From DASQGA01 sp963722715 (lineage in GTDB: Bacteria; Actinomycetota; Thermoleophilia; Gaiellales; Gaiellaceae): DNA of 23,390 nt. Shown in pieces: positions 1-11,244 of this stretch. The translations under genes were made by a program, and so were the position numbers. The notes under the pieces are model-generated. The model was not told the origin of the DNA and did no database searches. It was given only the letters and a program-made list of their open reading frames with translations. The stretch is from the NCBI GenBank assembly GCA_963722715.1, contig CAVROA010000017.1, positions 1-23,390 of the forward strand, given 5' to 3'. Within the stretch, counting starts at the first letter, position 1. Every line of letters starts with the position of its first letter.

Positions 1-16
1 AACGAAGTTAAGCTCC

Positions 17-1729
17 ATGCACATGGTGACGACCGAGGACGGCTCGACGATCGAGTCAGCGCCGGGCGACCCGGCGGGCGACGGGGAGTCACCGATCCCG
101 GAAGGATCGGCCCTGCTGGCCGACACGACCCAGGCAAAGCTCGAAGAGCTCGGGCGCCTGCGAGAAGAGGCCCTGCACGCCGGTGACGAGCGCTCGGTCT
201 CCCGCCAGCGCGAGCGTGGGAAGCTTCTGGCCCGAGAGCGCCTCGAGAAGCTCCTCGACCCGGGCAGCTTCGTCGAGCTCGACCGCTTCGTCCGCCACCG
301 CAATCCTCATTTCGGAATGATGGATCGCAGGCCGTACGGGGACGCGGTCGTGACGGGCTACGGCACGATCTTCGGCCGCAAGGTCTTCGTCTTCTCGCAG
401 GACTTCACCGTGTTCGGCGGCACTCTCTCCGAGGCGTTTGCGGAAAAGATCTGCAAGATCATGGACCTGGCCCTGAAGTACGGGTGTCCGGTAATCGGGA
501 TCAACGACTCGGGAGGCGCCCGGATCCAGGAAGGGGTCGTCGCCCTCGGCGGCTACGCGGAGATCTTCTGGCGCAACGTCCAGGCGTCCGGCGTCGTCCC
601 CCAGATCAGCCTGGTCATGGGACCGACCGCGGGTGGTGCCGTCTACTCCCCGGCCATGACCGACTTCGTGCTCATGGTCGAGGAGAGCTCGTACATGTTC
701 ATCACGGGGCCAGAGGTGGTGAAGACCGTGACCGGGGAGGAGGTCACTTTCGAGGAGCTCGGCGGAGCCCTTACCCACGCCTCTAAGTCGGGCGTGGCCC
801 ACTTCACGGCGCGCGACGAGGAGGCATGCCTGGAGGACGCCCGCTACCTCCTCTCGTTCCTGCCCCAGAACAACGTCGACCCGCCGCCCTATTTCGAGCC
901 CTCTGACCCGGTCGACCGCGAGAACCCCGCACTCGACACGATCGTGCCGGACAACGCCAACAAGCCCTACGACATGCGCGAGATCGTGGTCGGCATCGTG
1001 GACGACGGCGAGTTCCTCGAGGTGCACCAGCTCTGGGCGGAGAACATCCTCTGCGGCTTCGCGCGACTGGGTGGGAACCCGGTCGGGATTGTCGCCAACA
1101 ACCCCAAGGCGCTGGCGGGAACCCTGGACATCGACTCGTCGGTCAAGGCAGCGCGGTTCGTGCGCACCTGTGATGCGTTCAACGTGCCGCTCGTCACCTT
1201 CGTGGACGTCCCCGGCTTCCTTCCGGGAACAGCTCAGGAGTGGGGCGGGATCATCCGGCACGGCGCAAAGCTCCTGTACGCCTATTGCGAAGTGACCGTC
1301 CCGAAGATCGCGCTGATCACGCGCAAGGCGTACGGCGGTGCGTACGACGTCATGAGCTCAAAGCACATCCGAGCCGATTTCAACTTTGCCTGGCCCACGG
1401 CCGAGGTCCCGGCCATGGGGCCGGAGGGGGCGGTCAACATCGTGTTCCGGAAGGAGCTAGAGGAGACAGATGATCCGGATGCCCGCCGCGCCGAGCTGAT
1501 CGCGGACTACAAGGCGCAGTTCGCCAACCCCTATACGGCCGCCGAGCGGGGATACGTCGACGACGTGATCGAGCCAAAGCGCAGCCGCGCGATTCTGTGC
1601 GATGCGCTCGCAACGGCGCTCACCAAGCGTGAGCGCCGTCCGCCGCGCAAGCACGGAAACATCCCTCTTAGTCGTTCAGCGCACCCACGCGATGTCCGTC
1701 GCGAGGATCGCAAACCGGCGGACGCGTAG
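17..1729 (+). CDS. pccB: Acyl-CoA carboxylase carboxyltransferase (beta) subunit, probably propionyl-CoA carboxylase
   Basis: Transfers the carboxyl group from carboxybiotin to an acyl-CoA, giving methylmalonyl-CoA or malonyl-CoA; cytosolic. Both crotonase-fold halves are present: the N-terminal half has INDSGGARIQEG and GPTAGGAVYSPAM, the C-terminal half has DVPGFLPGTAQEWGG and AYGGAYDVMSSKH. The Asp in GGAYDVM lies where actinobacterial PccB enzymes have the residue linked to propionyl preference (family knowledge, aligned by eye). The biotin-carboxylase/BCCP alpha subunit is not in the window. Start is ATG 17 or the in-frame ATG 23; no strong ribosome binding site is visible. Homologues usually end in KHGNIPL; here that motif (about 1649-1669) continues into 19 odd residues antisense to the next gene. 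One missing T in the CTTAG at 1667-1671 would restore a TAG stop at 1669-1671, so the true end is probably 1671. Confidence 0.93.
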   Translation: MHMVTTEDGSTIESAPGDPAGDGESPIPEGSALLADTTQAKLEELGRLREEALHAGDERSVSRQRERGKLLARERLEKLLDPGSFVELDRFVRHRNPHFGMMDRRPYGDAVVTGYGTIFGRKVFVFSQDFTVFGGTLSEAFAEKICKIMDLALKYGCPVIGINDSGGARIQEGVVALGGYAEIFWRNVQASGVVPQISLVMGPTAGGAVYSPAMTDFVLMVEESSYMFITGPEVVKTVTGEEVTFEELGGALTHASKSGVAHFTARDEEACLEDARYLLSFLPQNNVDPPPYFEPSDPVDRENPALDTIVPDNANKPYDMREIVVGIVDDGEFLEVHQLWAENILCGFARLGGNPVGIVANNPKALAGTLDIDSSVKAARFVRTCDAFNVPLVTFVDVPGFLPGTAQEWGGIIRHGAKLLYAYCEVTVPKIALITRKAYGGAYDVMSSKHIRADFNFAWPTAEVPAMGPEGAVNIVFRKELEETDDPDARRAELIADYKAQFANPYTAAERGYVDDVIEPKRSRAILCDALATALTKRERRPPRKHGNIPLSRSAHPRDVRREDRKPADA

Positions 1730-2629
1730 GTATGGCCCGGTCGCCCGGAAGAGCAGGATGCTCCGCTGCGTGGCCACGGCAGCCCAGCGCTCGTCGGGCG
1801 ACCAGGCGATCGCATGGGCGTTCACGAACGCGAGGTTGGACGGGTTCCCGTTTCGGTCGAGGAAGGTGAGCGCCTCCCGGGGCCCACGTCCCGTCCGAAC
1901 CACGAGGTGGCTCCCGCGAGGGCTCGCCCACAAGGCCCGAGAGGCGCGGCGCCAGGAACGTCGCCCCGCGGACGGGTCGCCGTCCCTCGAAGATGACGAG
2001 GAGGTCGAGCCCTTCGGGCCCTGGGGGTCTGTTGGTCGCGAGCAGGGTCGCGAAGCGCCGGTCGTCGAGCCACGCCACCTCGCGAAGGCTTGTCGGTCCG
2101 ATGGTTGCGCTTGCGAGCCCGAGCGCGTGGCTCACATCGCCCGCGGAGAGAAGGCGTCGATCGCGGAGTTCCGAGGAAAGCCGCAGCGAGCCGTCGGCGA
2201 CATAGGTGAGGCTGCCGTCCGGCTTCCAGGCGGGGGAGCAGCCGCGCCGGCGGAGGATCGGCTCTCCCCCGGGCGCATGCACGGTCACGTGGCCGCCGGT
2301 GCAGCGAGCAAACAGGGCGCCGCCTGGCTGCCAGGTCTCGCCGTGATTTACGAGCCGGCCTGCCGGATCAAGGGCCAGCCCACATGCGACCCGGCGGGGA
2401 GCGCTCGAATCGGCTCCGCTCGGTAGCGCGATCCTGTGTAGACGGCACCGGCGGTCGAGGTAGATGAGCGTTCCGGAGACCGACTCGGCGGTCGGTGCAA
2501 CATGAGCTGGGCCGGCCCGAGTGCTTCGGGGCTCGAGGGTCCGGTCGCCCCGCGGATGCCGTCAACGGCTGCGACGACGGCCACGACGGCGACGGCCCCG
2601 ACAACGAGCGCGCTGCGGAGACGGCGCAT
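1676..2629 (-). CDS. Membrane-anchored beta-propeller-like (TolB/WD40-type) protein, frameshifted
   Basis: Function unknown. The ATG at 2629 opens a hydrophobic N-terminal segment (ALVVGAVAVVAVVAAV), a signal anchor placing the rest outside the membrane. The body has repeated propeller-type blades such as GTLIYLDRRCRLHRIALP, GCSPAWKPDGSLTYVADG and AHAIAWSPDERWAAVATQ. The reading frame breaks twice: a missing base near 2510 and an extra base near 1932. Repaired, the protein is about 317 residues. It starts 33 bases after the GGDEF/HD-GYP gene on the same strand and is probably cotranscribed with it. Its TGA (1676-1678) lies about 4 bases from the inferred pccB stop. The propeller call rests on repeat pattern only, so the ligand or partner cannot be named. 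The breaks are more likely sequence errors than decay, because the remaining codons keep coherent repeats. Confidence 0.7.
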
Positions 2630-2662
2630 CCGGCCTCACGATATTCCCCTCGTAGGCGGGGC

Positions 2663-4581
<1,919 letters not shown>

Positions 4582-4718
4582 GAGCTGTCATGACGGGCGT
4601 TGTGAGTTTCCAATGAAGCATCGTGATCCCCTTTTGAGTGGACGCCAGCACAACCAGTATCAATCTCACCCTTTAGCGGGTCATCACTCTATCGGGGGAT
4701 TATTGTCTTGCGAGACTT

Positions 4719-5730
4719 TTACGAAAGGCCGGCTTCGGCGAGCGGGCGACGGCCCCAGGCGAAGCTGTCGGCCCACCAGTTCTCCAGGGGAACCAGGGTC
4801 ATGCCCTGGCTGGAAGAGTGGGCGATCCAGCCGCCACCCAAATACATCCCCATGTGGCCGATCTGCGCCGGACGCGAGCGTGGTCCCGAGATCCCCGAAG
4901 AAGACGATGTCGGCTGGCCGGAGGCCCCGACGCGTGATGCGCTGGGCCTTCGGCATCTCCCCGCTCATCGCATAGGTCGTTCGCCCGAGCAGCGTCGAGC
5001 CGAGCATCGGCGCGCCGGTCCACCGTTCGAGCTTGTAGACGCGCCAGACGAATCCGGAGCAGTCGAACCCGCCCCGGGCATCGACTCCGAAGGGCGATTC
5101 GGCGAACTCCGACGTGCCGCCCCAGATGTAGGGATAGCCGACGAAGCGGACCGCCCTGCGAAGGACCCGCGTCTTCCACGCTGTGAGAACGGGCAGATTG
5201 AGCGAGGACGCCTTGTCGTTGGCCCACTGAAGCTTCCAGTCGTCGAAGCCGACGAGCTGGGCGACCGAGTAGGCGGCTTCAGCCCGCGTGACCCGGTTGC
5301 TCGGGAGGAGCTCGAGGTCGTCGTCCTGCTGCGGGTGGTTGAAGCGAAGCCCGAGAAGCCGCGCGAGGACCTCGGTGCCGGCCCGGCTCGGCGGCCGGAG
5401 ATTGGACGCGACGAGCTCGGCGCGAACCTTCTGGGCGGCAGGGCCGAGGCCGAGGGCGCGGACGAGCGCCCGGTCGAGCTCCGCGACGGTCACCCTCTTG
5501 TCCGGTTCGACCACCACCTGCTCTTTGTGTGTGATTCCTGCGACGATCTGCGCCAGGTCGCGTCGGGTCAAAGCCCCGTTGGGACGGAAGCCAGCGACGC
5601 TCGGGCCCATGAGGCCGCTCTCCACGGCGACCCGGATCTCGGCGCGCGCCCAGGACGCGGCGGACGCGGTTTCCGCGCCCGCGAGGGTCGCGAGCAGCGC
5701 AAGAAGTACGAAGGCGCGACGTGTCCTCAT
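4719..5730 (-). CDS. Exported NlpC/P60 peptidoglycan hydrolase with SLH-like domains, frameshifted
   Basis: Probable cell-wall endopeptidase cleaving stem peptides outside the cell. ATG 5730 starts a signal peptide (RRAFVLLALLATLAGAETASA). An SLH-like repeat follows at about 27-66 (WARAEIRVAVESGLMG, then FRPNGALTRRDLAQIV). A second, weaker one lies at about 125-162 (LLPSNRVTRAEAAYSVAQLV). The NlpC/P60 domain starts near 190, with YPYIWGG and the catalytic Cys in FDCSGFVW (Cys 224). An extra base in the C run 4893-4896 shifts the frame. After repair the domain continues GPRSRPAQIGHMGMYLGGGW, carrying the catalytic His, and ends AEAGLS with TAA at 4719-4721, giving about 336 residues. The unrepaired reading ends at 4684 with no sensible sequence. 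It is divergent from glcD, with 80 bases between the starts. The SLH repeats suggest non-covalent binding to cell-wall polymers (family inference). Confidence 0.88.
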
Positions 5731-5810
5731 GAATTTCCCATCGGCCCGGCCCACCGGCATCTTTAGCAGCGGCATCCCTCAGCCTACGGATCCGGTCAGA
5801 ATGGCCACGG

Positions 5811-7262
5811 ATGGACGTCGATCTGCTGATCCAGCGGCTGGGCGAGATCGCAGGCGACGAGCATGTCGTCACGCACCCCCACCAGCTGCGGACGTACGAG
5901 TCCGACGGGCTCCTGCAATATCGCGTGTCCCCACGCGCGGTCGTGCTCCCCGGTTCGGCCCAGGAGGTTCAAGAGGTCGTGCGCGCGTGCTTCGAGTCCA
6001 GCGTTCCTTGGGTCGCCCGTGGGGCGGGCACCGGCCTCTCCGGAGGGGCGCTTCCGCACGAGGAGGGCGTCCTGATCGTGCTGTCGCGGCTGCGCCGGAT
6101 CATCGAGGTCGATCTCGAGAACCAACGGATCGTGGTCGAGCCGGGCGTGACCAACCTCGAGGTGTCGCGCGCGGTCGGTCCTACCCACTTTTACCCGCCG
6201 GACCCGTCGAGCCAGGTGGTCTGCTCGATCGGAGGGAACGTGGCCGAGAACTCGGGTGGCGCGCATTGCTTCAAGTACGGCTTCACGACGAACTACGTGA
6301 CCGGTCTCGAGGTGGTCCTTCCGGACGGCGAGCTGCTCCAGCTGGGCGACAAGGAGCTCGACCCTCCCGGCTACGATCTCGTCGGCGCTTTCGTCGGGTC
6401 GGAGGGGACGCTCGGCGTGGCGACACGGGTGACGCTTCGCGTCGTTCCGGTGCCCGAGACGATCAGGACGCTCGTTGCATTCTTCGGCCACACAGACGAG
6501 GCGGGACAGGCCGTGACGGAGATCGTCGCCGCCGGAATCGTCCCGGCAGCGATCGAGATGATGGACCGGCTGTCGATCCAGGCGACCGAGGCGGCCACAC
6601 ACGCCGGCTACCGACTCGATGCGGGCGCGGCGCTGATCGTGGAGCTGGACGGGCCCGAGGCGGAGTGCGCCTCGCGGCTCGACGAGGTCGTCGCTCTTTG
6701 TCGAGTCGCCGAGGCGATCGAGGTGCGGGTGGCGCGGGACGAGATCGAGCGGGAGCTCTTCTGGAAGGCCCGGCGCGCGGCATTCGGCGCCATGGGCCGG
6801 ATCTCGACGACGTATTACGTCCAGGACAGCGTGCTGCCGCGAACGCGTCTGCCCGAGGTGCTAAGGCTGATCGACGAGCTCTCGGCGGAATACGGGATGC
6901 AGATAGCGAACGTCTTCCACGCGGGAGACGGGAACCTGCACCCCTTGGTCTGCTACGACGGGCGCACGCCGGGCGAGGCAGAGCGGGCGGAGGAGCTGGC
7001 CGGACGGATCGTGAAGGCCTGTGTCGACGCGGGCGGATCCATCACGGGCGAGCACGGGGTCGGGATCGACAAGAAGCAGTACATGCCGTCGATGTTCTCG
7101 GAGCCGGACCTCGACGCCTTCCAGCGGCTCCGCTGCGCGTTCGATCCCGACGGGCTCGCCAACCCCGGCAAGGTGATGCCGACGCCCAGGCTCTGTGGCG
7201 AGGTGCCGGGCCCCTACCGGCAGCATCCTCTCGAGCGCGACGGTGTCGCAGAGCGGATGTGA
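5811..7262 (+). CDS. glcD: Glycolate oxidase FAD-binding subunit GlcD
   Basis: Oxidises glycolate (or D-lactate) to glyoxylate with FAD, as a complex with GlcE and GlcF that passes electrons to the respiratory chain. At 483 residues it matches the family. The PCMH-type FAD domain has ARGAGTGLSGG near residue 70, DPSSQVVCSIGGNVAENSGG near 140 and a GSEGTLG flavin loop near 200. The C-terminal FAD-oxidase cap has the metal/substrate motifs HAGDGNLHPL and GEHGVGIDKK and the ending RCAFDPDGLANPGKVMP. The ATG at 5811 was chosen as the first start giving the usual N-terminus; no strong ribosome binding site is visible. Its TGA (7260-7262) overlaps the ATG of glcE by one base, so the two are translationally coupled. 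D-lactate dehydrogenases share this fold, but the following glcE, glcF and malate synthase favour glycolate. Confidence 0.95.
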   Translation: MDVDLLIQRLGEIAGDEHVVTHPHQLRTYESDGLLQYRVSPRAVVLPGSAQEVQEVVRACFESSVPWVARGAGTGLSGGALPHEEGVLIVLSRLRRIIEVDLENQRIVVEPGVTNLEVSRAVGPTHFYPPDPSSQVVCSIGGNVAENSGGAHCFKYGFTTNYVTGLEVVLPDGELLQLGDKELDPPGYDLVGAFVGSEGTLGVATRVTLRVVPVPETIRTLVAFFGHTDEAGQAVTEIVAAGIVPAAIEMMDRLSIQATEAATHAGYRLDAGAALIVELDGPEAECASRLDEVVALCRVAEAIEVRVARDEIERELFWKARRAAFGAMGRISTTYYVQDSVLPRTRLPEVLRLIDELSAEYGMQIANVFHAGDGNLHPLVCYDGRTPGEAERAEELAGRIVKACVDAGGSITGEHGVGIDKKQYMPSMFSEPDLDAFQRLRCAFDPDGLANPGKVMPTPRLCGEVPGPYRQHPLERDGVAERM

Positions 7263-8356
7263 TGCTAGAGCCTGCGTCCTACGAGGAGGCCGCCGAGCTC
7301 CTGAAGGCGAGCGGCGAAGTGGCGCGCGCCGTCCGGCCGGTCGGCGGAGGCACGAAGCTACGAGTGGGGTGGGACGGGCCGCGCCGACCTCGACCTCTCG
7401 ACGGCGTCGCTCGCGGCGATCCGCGAGCACAACGCCGGCGACCTGACGGCCGTCCTCGAGGCGGGGGCACGGCTCGCGCACGTGCAGGACGTCTTCGCCG
7501 AGGCGGGTCAGATGCTCGCGCTCGACCCGCCGCTCGGGGGCGGGGACGCTGCGACGATCGGGGGGATCGTCGCGACCGCCGACTCCGGGCCTCTTCGCCA
7601 CCGCTACGGGGCGCCGCGCGACCTCGTGATCGGGATCACGGTGGCACTCTCCGACGGCACCGTCGCGAAATCGGGCGGGAAGGTGATCAAGAACGTGGCC
7701 GGCTACGACCTCGGCAAGCTCTTCGCAGGCTCGTTCGGCACGCTCGGACTGATTCTCGGCGTGGCAGTGCGCCTCCATCCGCTGCCTGCAACCCGCGCGA
7801 CGGCGCTCTTCCGGGGCGACTCCCCGGACGCTCTGGCGAGAACCGCCGCTGCCCTTGCACACGCACCGCTCGAGCTGGAAGCTCTGGACGTTCGCTGGGA
7901 GCGCGGCCGCGGAGCCGTACTCGGCGCGTGCGGCAGGGGCTGCTGCAATCGAACGGGCTGGGAGCATGGTCGAGCGCTGGGGCGGCGAAGTGGTCGAGGC
8001 GGACAACGCTCTCTGGGCGGCGCAGCGCGCCAGCCAGCGCTCGGAAGACGGAATCGTGCTTCGCGTCTCGGCGCTGCCTGCGCAGCTCGGCCGGCTGCTC
8101 GAGGTGGTCGAGCGGGCTGGGAGCCCGGCTCGTCGGGCGGGCGGGGCTCGGCGTCGCCTGGGTGACGCTTCCGGACGTCTCCGCGCTGGCCGAGGTACGC
8201 CGCGAGTTCGGCGGGGTCGTCCTCGATCGTCCTCCCGGTGTCGAGCTCGAGGCGTGGGAGCCAGAACCACCCGCCGCCGGTCTGATGCGCCGCGTCAAGG
8301 AGCGGTTCGACCCGGCTGGGATCCTGAACCCGGGCATCTTCGCCGGAGGCATTTAG
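7262..8356 (+). CDS. glcE: Glycolate oxidase FAD-binding subunit GlcE, three frameshifts
   Basis: Second flavin-domain subunit of glycolate oxidase. The ATG at 7262 overlaps the glcD stop. The protein reads MLEPASYEEAAELLKA...RPVGGGTKLRVGW, then an extra base at about 7376-7380 moves the frame to ADLDLSTASLAAIREHNAGD and the core DPPLGGGDAATIGGIVATA and GGKVIKNVAGYDLGKLFAGS. A second extra base near 7902-7907 leads to ARAAGAAAIERAGSMVERWG. A third, in GGG 8119-8121, leads to the end LGVAWVTLPDVSALAEV...RFDPAGILNPGIFAGG. The repaired length of about 363 residues is normal for GlcE and all motifs are present, so these look like sequence errors. The longest intact piece alone is 7482-8165. The C-terminal RFDP.GILNPG motif is shared by FAD-linked oxidases of this family. 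Six bases separate its stop from glcF. Confidence 0.85.
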   Translation: MLEPASYEEAAELLKASGEVARAVRPVGGGTKLRVGWDGPRRPRPLDGVARGDPRAQRRRPDGRPRGGGTARARAGRLRRGGSDARARPAARGRGRCDDRGDRRDRRLRASSPPLRGAARPRDRDHGGTLRRHRREIGREGDQERGRLRPRQALRRLVRHARTDSRRGSAPPSAACNPRDGALPGRLPGRSGENRRCPCTRTARAGSSGRSLGARPRSRTRRVRQGLLQSNGLGAWSSAGAAKWSRRTTLSGRRSAPASARKTESCFASRRCLRSSAGCSRWSSGLGARLVGRAGLGVAWVTLPDVSALAEVRREFGGVVLDRPPGVELEAWEPEPPAAGLMRRVKERFDPAGILNPGIFAGGI

Positions 8357-8362
8357 ACTCCG

Positions 8363-9640
8363 ATGCCCGCTTTCGATGCCCATCGACCCCCGGAGCTGGA
8401 CGTGATCGAGACCTGCGTCCACTGCGGCTTCTGCCTGCCGACTTGCCCCACCTATACGCCGCTCTGGAACGAGGAGATGGACTCGCCGCGCGGGCGCATC
8501 GTCCTCATGCAGGAAGGGCTGGAAGGCGCCAATGTCCTCTCGGAGGAGATGGTGAAGCACTTCGACCGCTGCCTCGGGTGCCTGGCCTGCGTGACTGCGT
8601 GCCCCTCCGGCGTCCGCTACGACCGGCTGATCGAGCGCACGCGCGCGCAGGTCGAGCGGAACCACCGGCGCTCCCCTGGTGAGTGGCTCTTCCGCCGGCT
8701 CGTCTTCGGGCTCTTCCCGCATCCTCGGCGGCTGCGGGTGCTCGCGCCGCTCGTCGCGCTCGAGCGGCGCCTCGGCCCGGGGCGGCTGCTTCCCGCCGGA
8801 ACGCGCCTGGGCAGCCTGGCCCGCCTCGCACGAGGGAATTCCGCCGGGGCGCCGGGCGCAGGCTCCCAGGGGAGCTACCCGCGGCCGGCGAGCGGCGTGG
8901 CCGAGTCGGGCTCCTGCAGGGCTGCGTCCAGAGAGTGTTCTTCTCGCAGGTGAACGACGCGACGGCCCGGGTTCTCGCCGCGGAGGGCTACGACGTCGCC
9001 GCTCCGGAGCGGCCGCGTTGCTGCGGCGCTCTGCACCTCCACACCGGCTACGAGGAGGGCGCGAAGCGACTCGCGAAGCAGACGATCGAGCAGTTCGAGG
9101 GCTGCGATCATGTTGCTGGCGAACGCGGCCGGGTGCGGCTCGGCGATGAAGGAGTACGGGCACCTATTCGACGACGACCCCGACTGGGCCGAGCGCGCTG
9201 CCGCCTTCGCGGCCAAGGTCCGCGACGTCTCGGAGCTCCTGGCGGGGGAGCCGAGGGCGCCGAGGCATCCGCTCCCGCTGCGGGTCGCCTATCACGACGC
9301 CTGCCATCTCGCCCACGCCCAGGCCCTCAGGGCCGAGCCGCGGGCGCTCCTCCGAACGATTCCGGGGCTCGAGCTGATCGAGCCGGCGGAGTGGGAGATC
9401 TGCTGCGGCTCCGCGGGCGTCTACAACCTGCTCCAGCCGGAAGCTGCCTCCGAGCTCGGCAGGCGAAAGGCTGCGAACCTCCTGGCCACAGGGGCGGAGG
9501 CCATCGCCGGAGGCAATCCCGGCTGTACCTTGCAGATCGCGAGCCACCTGAAGGCGTCGGGGAGACCGCTCCCGATCTACCACCCGGTGGAGCTCGTCCG
9601 GATGTCGATCGAGGGGAGCAACGGTGCCGGAGGTTCCTGA
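8363..9640 (+). CDS. glcF: Glycolate oxidase iron-sulfur subunit GlcF, two frameshifts
   Basis: Electron-transfer subunit carrying two [4Fe-4S] clusters. Both ferredoxin motifs are visible: CVHCGFCLPTCP near residue 16 and CLGCLACVTACP near 72. Two CCG domains follow: the first contains GLLQGCVQRVFFSQVN and RPRCCGALHLHTG, the second contains YHDACHLAHAQ and EICCGSAGVYNLLQP. A base is missing near 8833-8838 and an extra C sits at about 9116, where CDHV joins ANAAGCGSAMKEYG. The repaired protein of about 425 residues is full length. The intact pieces are 8363 to about 8835, about 8836-9115, and about 9117-9640. The ATG at 8363 follows the glcE stop by 6 bases. Its stop overlaps the malate synthase GTG start by 17 bases, which supports one mRNA for glcDEF-aceB. 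Confidence 0.87.
9611..9618 (+). promoter_or_regulatory. Ribosome binding site for malate synthase, inside glcF
   Basis: GAGGGGAG at 9611-9618 lies 5 bases before the GTG at 9624 and within the last codons of glcF. It supports GTG 9624 as the malate synthase start, 17 bases before the end of glcF. Confidence 0.7.
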
Positions 9641-11244
9641 AGGAGTTGAGATCCTGGCGCCCGTCCAGGGCCGCTTCGCGGAGATCCTGAGCCGCGACGC
9701 ACTCTCGTTTGTCCGGAATCTCCAGCGGCAGTTCGGCCAGCGCCGGCTCGAGCTCCTCGAGCGCCGGTCGGCCCGCCAGTCCGAGCTCGATCGGGGCGGC
9801 ACGCTCGACTTCCTGCCGGAGACGCGCGAGGTACGCGAGCGCGACTGGCACGTCGAGCCGCCGCCGCACGACCTGCTCGACCGGCGCGTCGAGATCACCG
9901 GGCCCGTCGACCGGAAGATGGTCATCAACGCCCTGAACTCAGGTGCCCGCGGCTTCATGGCCGACTTCGAGGACGCGAACTCGCCGACCTGGATGAACGT
10001 CGTCGGCGGCCATGCGAACCTGATCGACGCGATCGAGCGCACGATCGAGTTCACGGCCCCGGACGGGCGCGAATACCGCCTGAACGACGATGTGGCGACC
10101 CTGCTCGTCCGCCCGCGGGGCTGGCATCTCCCCGACAAGCACGTCCTCGTCGACGGCACGCCCGTCTCGGGGAGCCTGCTCGACTTCGGCCTCTTCTTCT
10201 TCCACAACGCCCACCGGCTCCTCGCGCGTGGGTCGGGACCGTACTTCTATCTCCCCAAGCTCGAGAGCCACCTCGAAGCCCGCCTCTGGAACGACGTCTT
10301 CCTCGAGGCGCAGCAACGGCTCGAGGTCCCGCGCGGGACGATCAAGGCGACCGTCCTGATCGAGACGCTTCCGGCCGCCTTCGAGATGAACGAGATCCTC
10401 TGGGAGCTTCGCGAGCACTCCGCGGGGCTGAACGCCGGCCGCTGGGACTACATGTTCAGCATCATCAAGACCTTTCGCGGCAGGCCGGATTTCCTGCTCC
10501 CCGACCGGAACTCCGTCACGATGACGGTGCCCTTCATGCGGGCGTACACGGAGCTCCTCGTGCAGACGTGCCACCGCCGCGGCGCCCACGCGATGGGCGG
10601 GATGGCAGCGTTCATTCCCAGCAGGCGGGACGCCGAGGCGAACGCGCAGGCTCAGGCGAAGCTGAAGGCGGACAAGGAGCGGGAGGCGTCCGACGGCTTC
10701 GACGGCACCTGGGTCGCGCATCCCGACTCGGTGCCGAGGGCAACGGCAGAGTTCGATGCTGTCCTGGGCGAGCGGCCGAACCAGGTCGACCGGATGCGCG
10801 ACGACGTCTCGGTCGGGGCGGACGAGCTCCTCGACGTCCGCTCAACTCCAGGCTCCGTGACCGAAGACGGGGCTCCGAAACGACGTGAACGTCGGCATCC
10901 AATACATCTCCTCCTGGCTCCGTGGGAACGGCGCCGCCGGCATCCACGGGCTCATGGAGGACGCTGCGACCGCCGAGATCGCGCGTTCGCAGGTGTGGCA
11001 GTGGGTGCACCACGGCGCGAAGCTCGAGGACGGCCGGGACGTAACGCCGGAGCTCGTCCGCGGGCTCATGGACGAGGAGCTGGAGACGATCCGCGCCGAG
11101 GTCGCGAACGACGAGTGGTTCTACTCCGAGGGCAGGCCAGCCGAGTCGCGCGGGCTGTTCGAGCAAGTGGCCCTTGCTGACGAGTTCGTCGAGTTCCTGA
11201 CGCTCCCGGCGTACGAGCAGCTGCTCGAGATCGAGAAGGGCTAG
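9624..11244 (+). CDS. aceB: Malate synthase (A-type), one frameshift
   Basis: Condenses glyoxylate with acetyl-CoA to malate, using the product of the upstream glycolate oxidase. The repaired protein has about 539 residues, typical of malate synthase A and shorter than the G type. Visible family motifs are FMADFEDANSPTWMN (about 112-126), RPRGWHLPDKH, KATVLIETLPAAFEMNEI, the signature GLNAGRWDYMFSIIKTF, and MGGMAAFIPSRRD. The C-terminal helical domain has NVGIQYISSWLRGNGAAGIH and LMEDAATAEIARSQVWQWVH. The frame breaks in the run GGGG 10869-10872: removing one G joins VTEDG to LRNDVNVGIQ. The second piece alone is 10885-11244. The GTG 9624 start is supported by GAGGGGAG five bases before it. 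No isocitrate lyase is nearby, so here it serves glycolate use rather than a local glyoxylate shunt (inference). Its TAG overlaps that of the converging glycerate kinase. Confidence 0.92.

Noticed and set aside
89..1261. A 390-codon minus-strand frame antisense to pccB
   Set aside because: It has no family motifs and Arg/Asp/Val-rich shadow composition, and the plus-strand frame encodes a clear carboxyltransferase.
1676..2629. A decayed pseudogene for the beta-propeller protein
   Set aside because: The two indels are single-base and the blades are otherwise coherent, with no internal stops in the repaired reading, in line with the error pattern elsewhere.
5288..8356. A 1022-codon open frame on the plus strand
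   Set aside because: Most of it is an Arg/Ala/Gly/Pro-rich shadow of the NlpC/P60 and glcD genes in a GC-rich genome. Only the stretches 7262 to about 7378 and about 8121-8356 are real, as parts of frameshifted glcE.
7262..9640. Programmed ribosomal frameshifting in glcE and glcF
   Set aside because: Five breaks of both signs in two adjacent genes, with similar breaks in eight other genes, fit sequence error. No conserved slippery sequence plus structure was seen.
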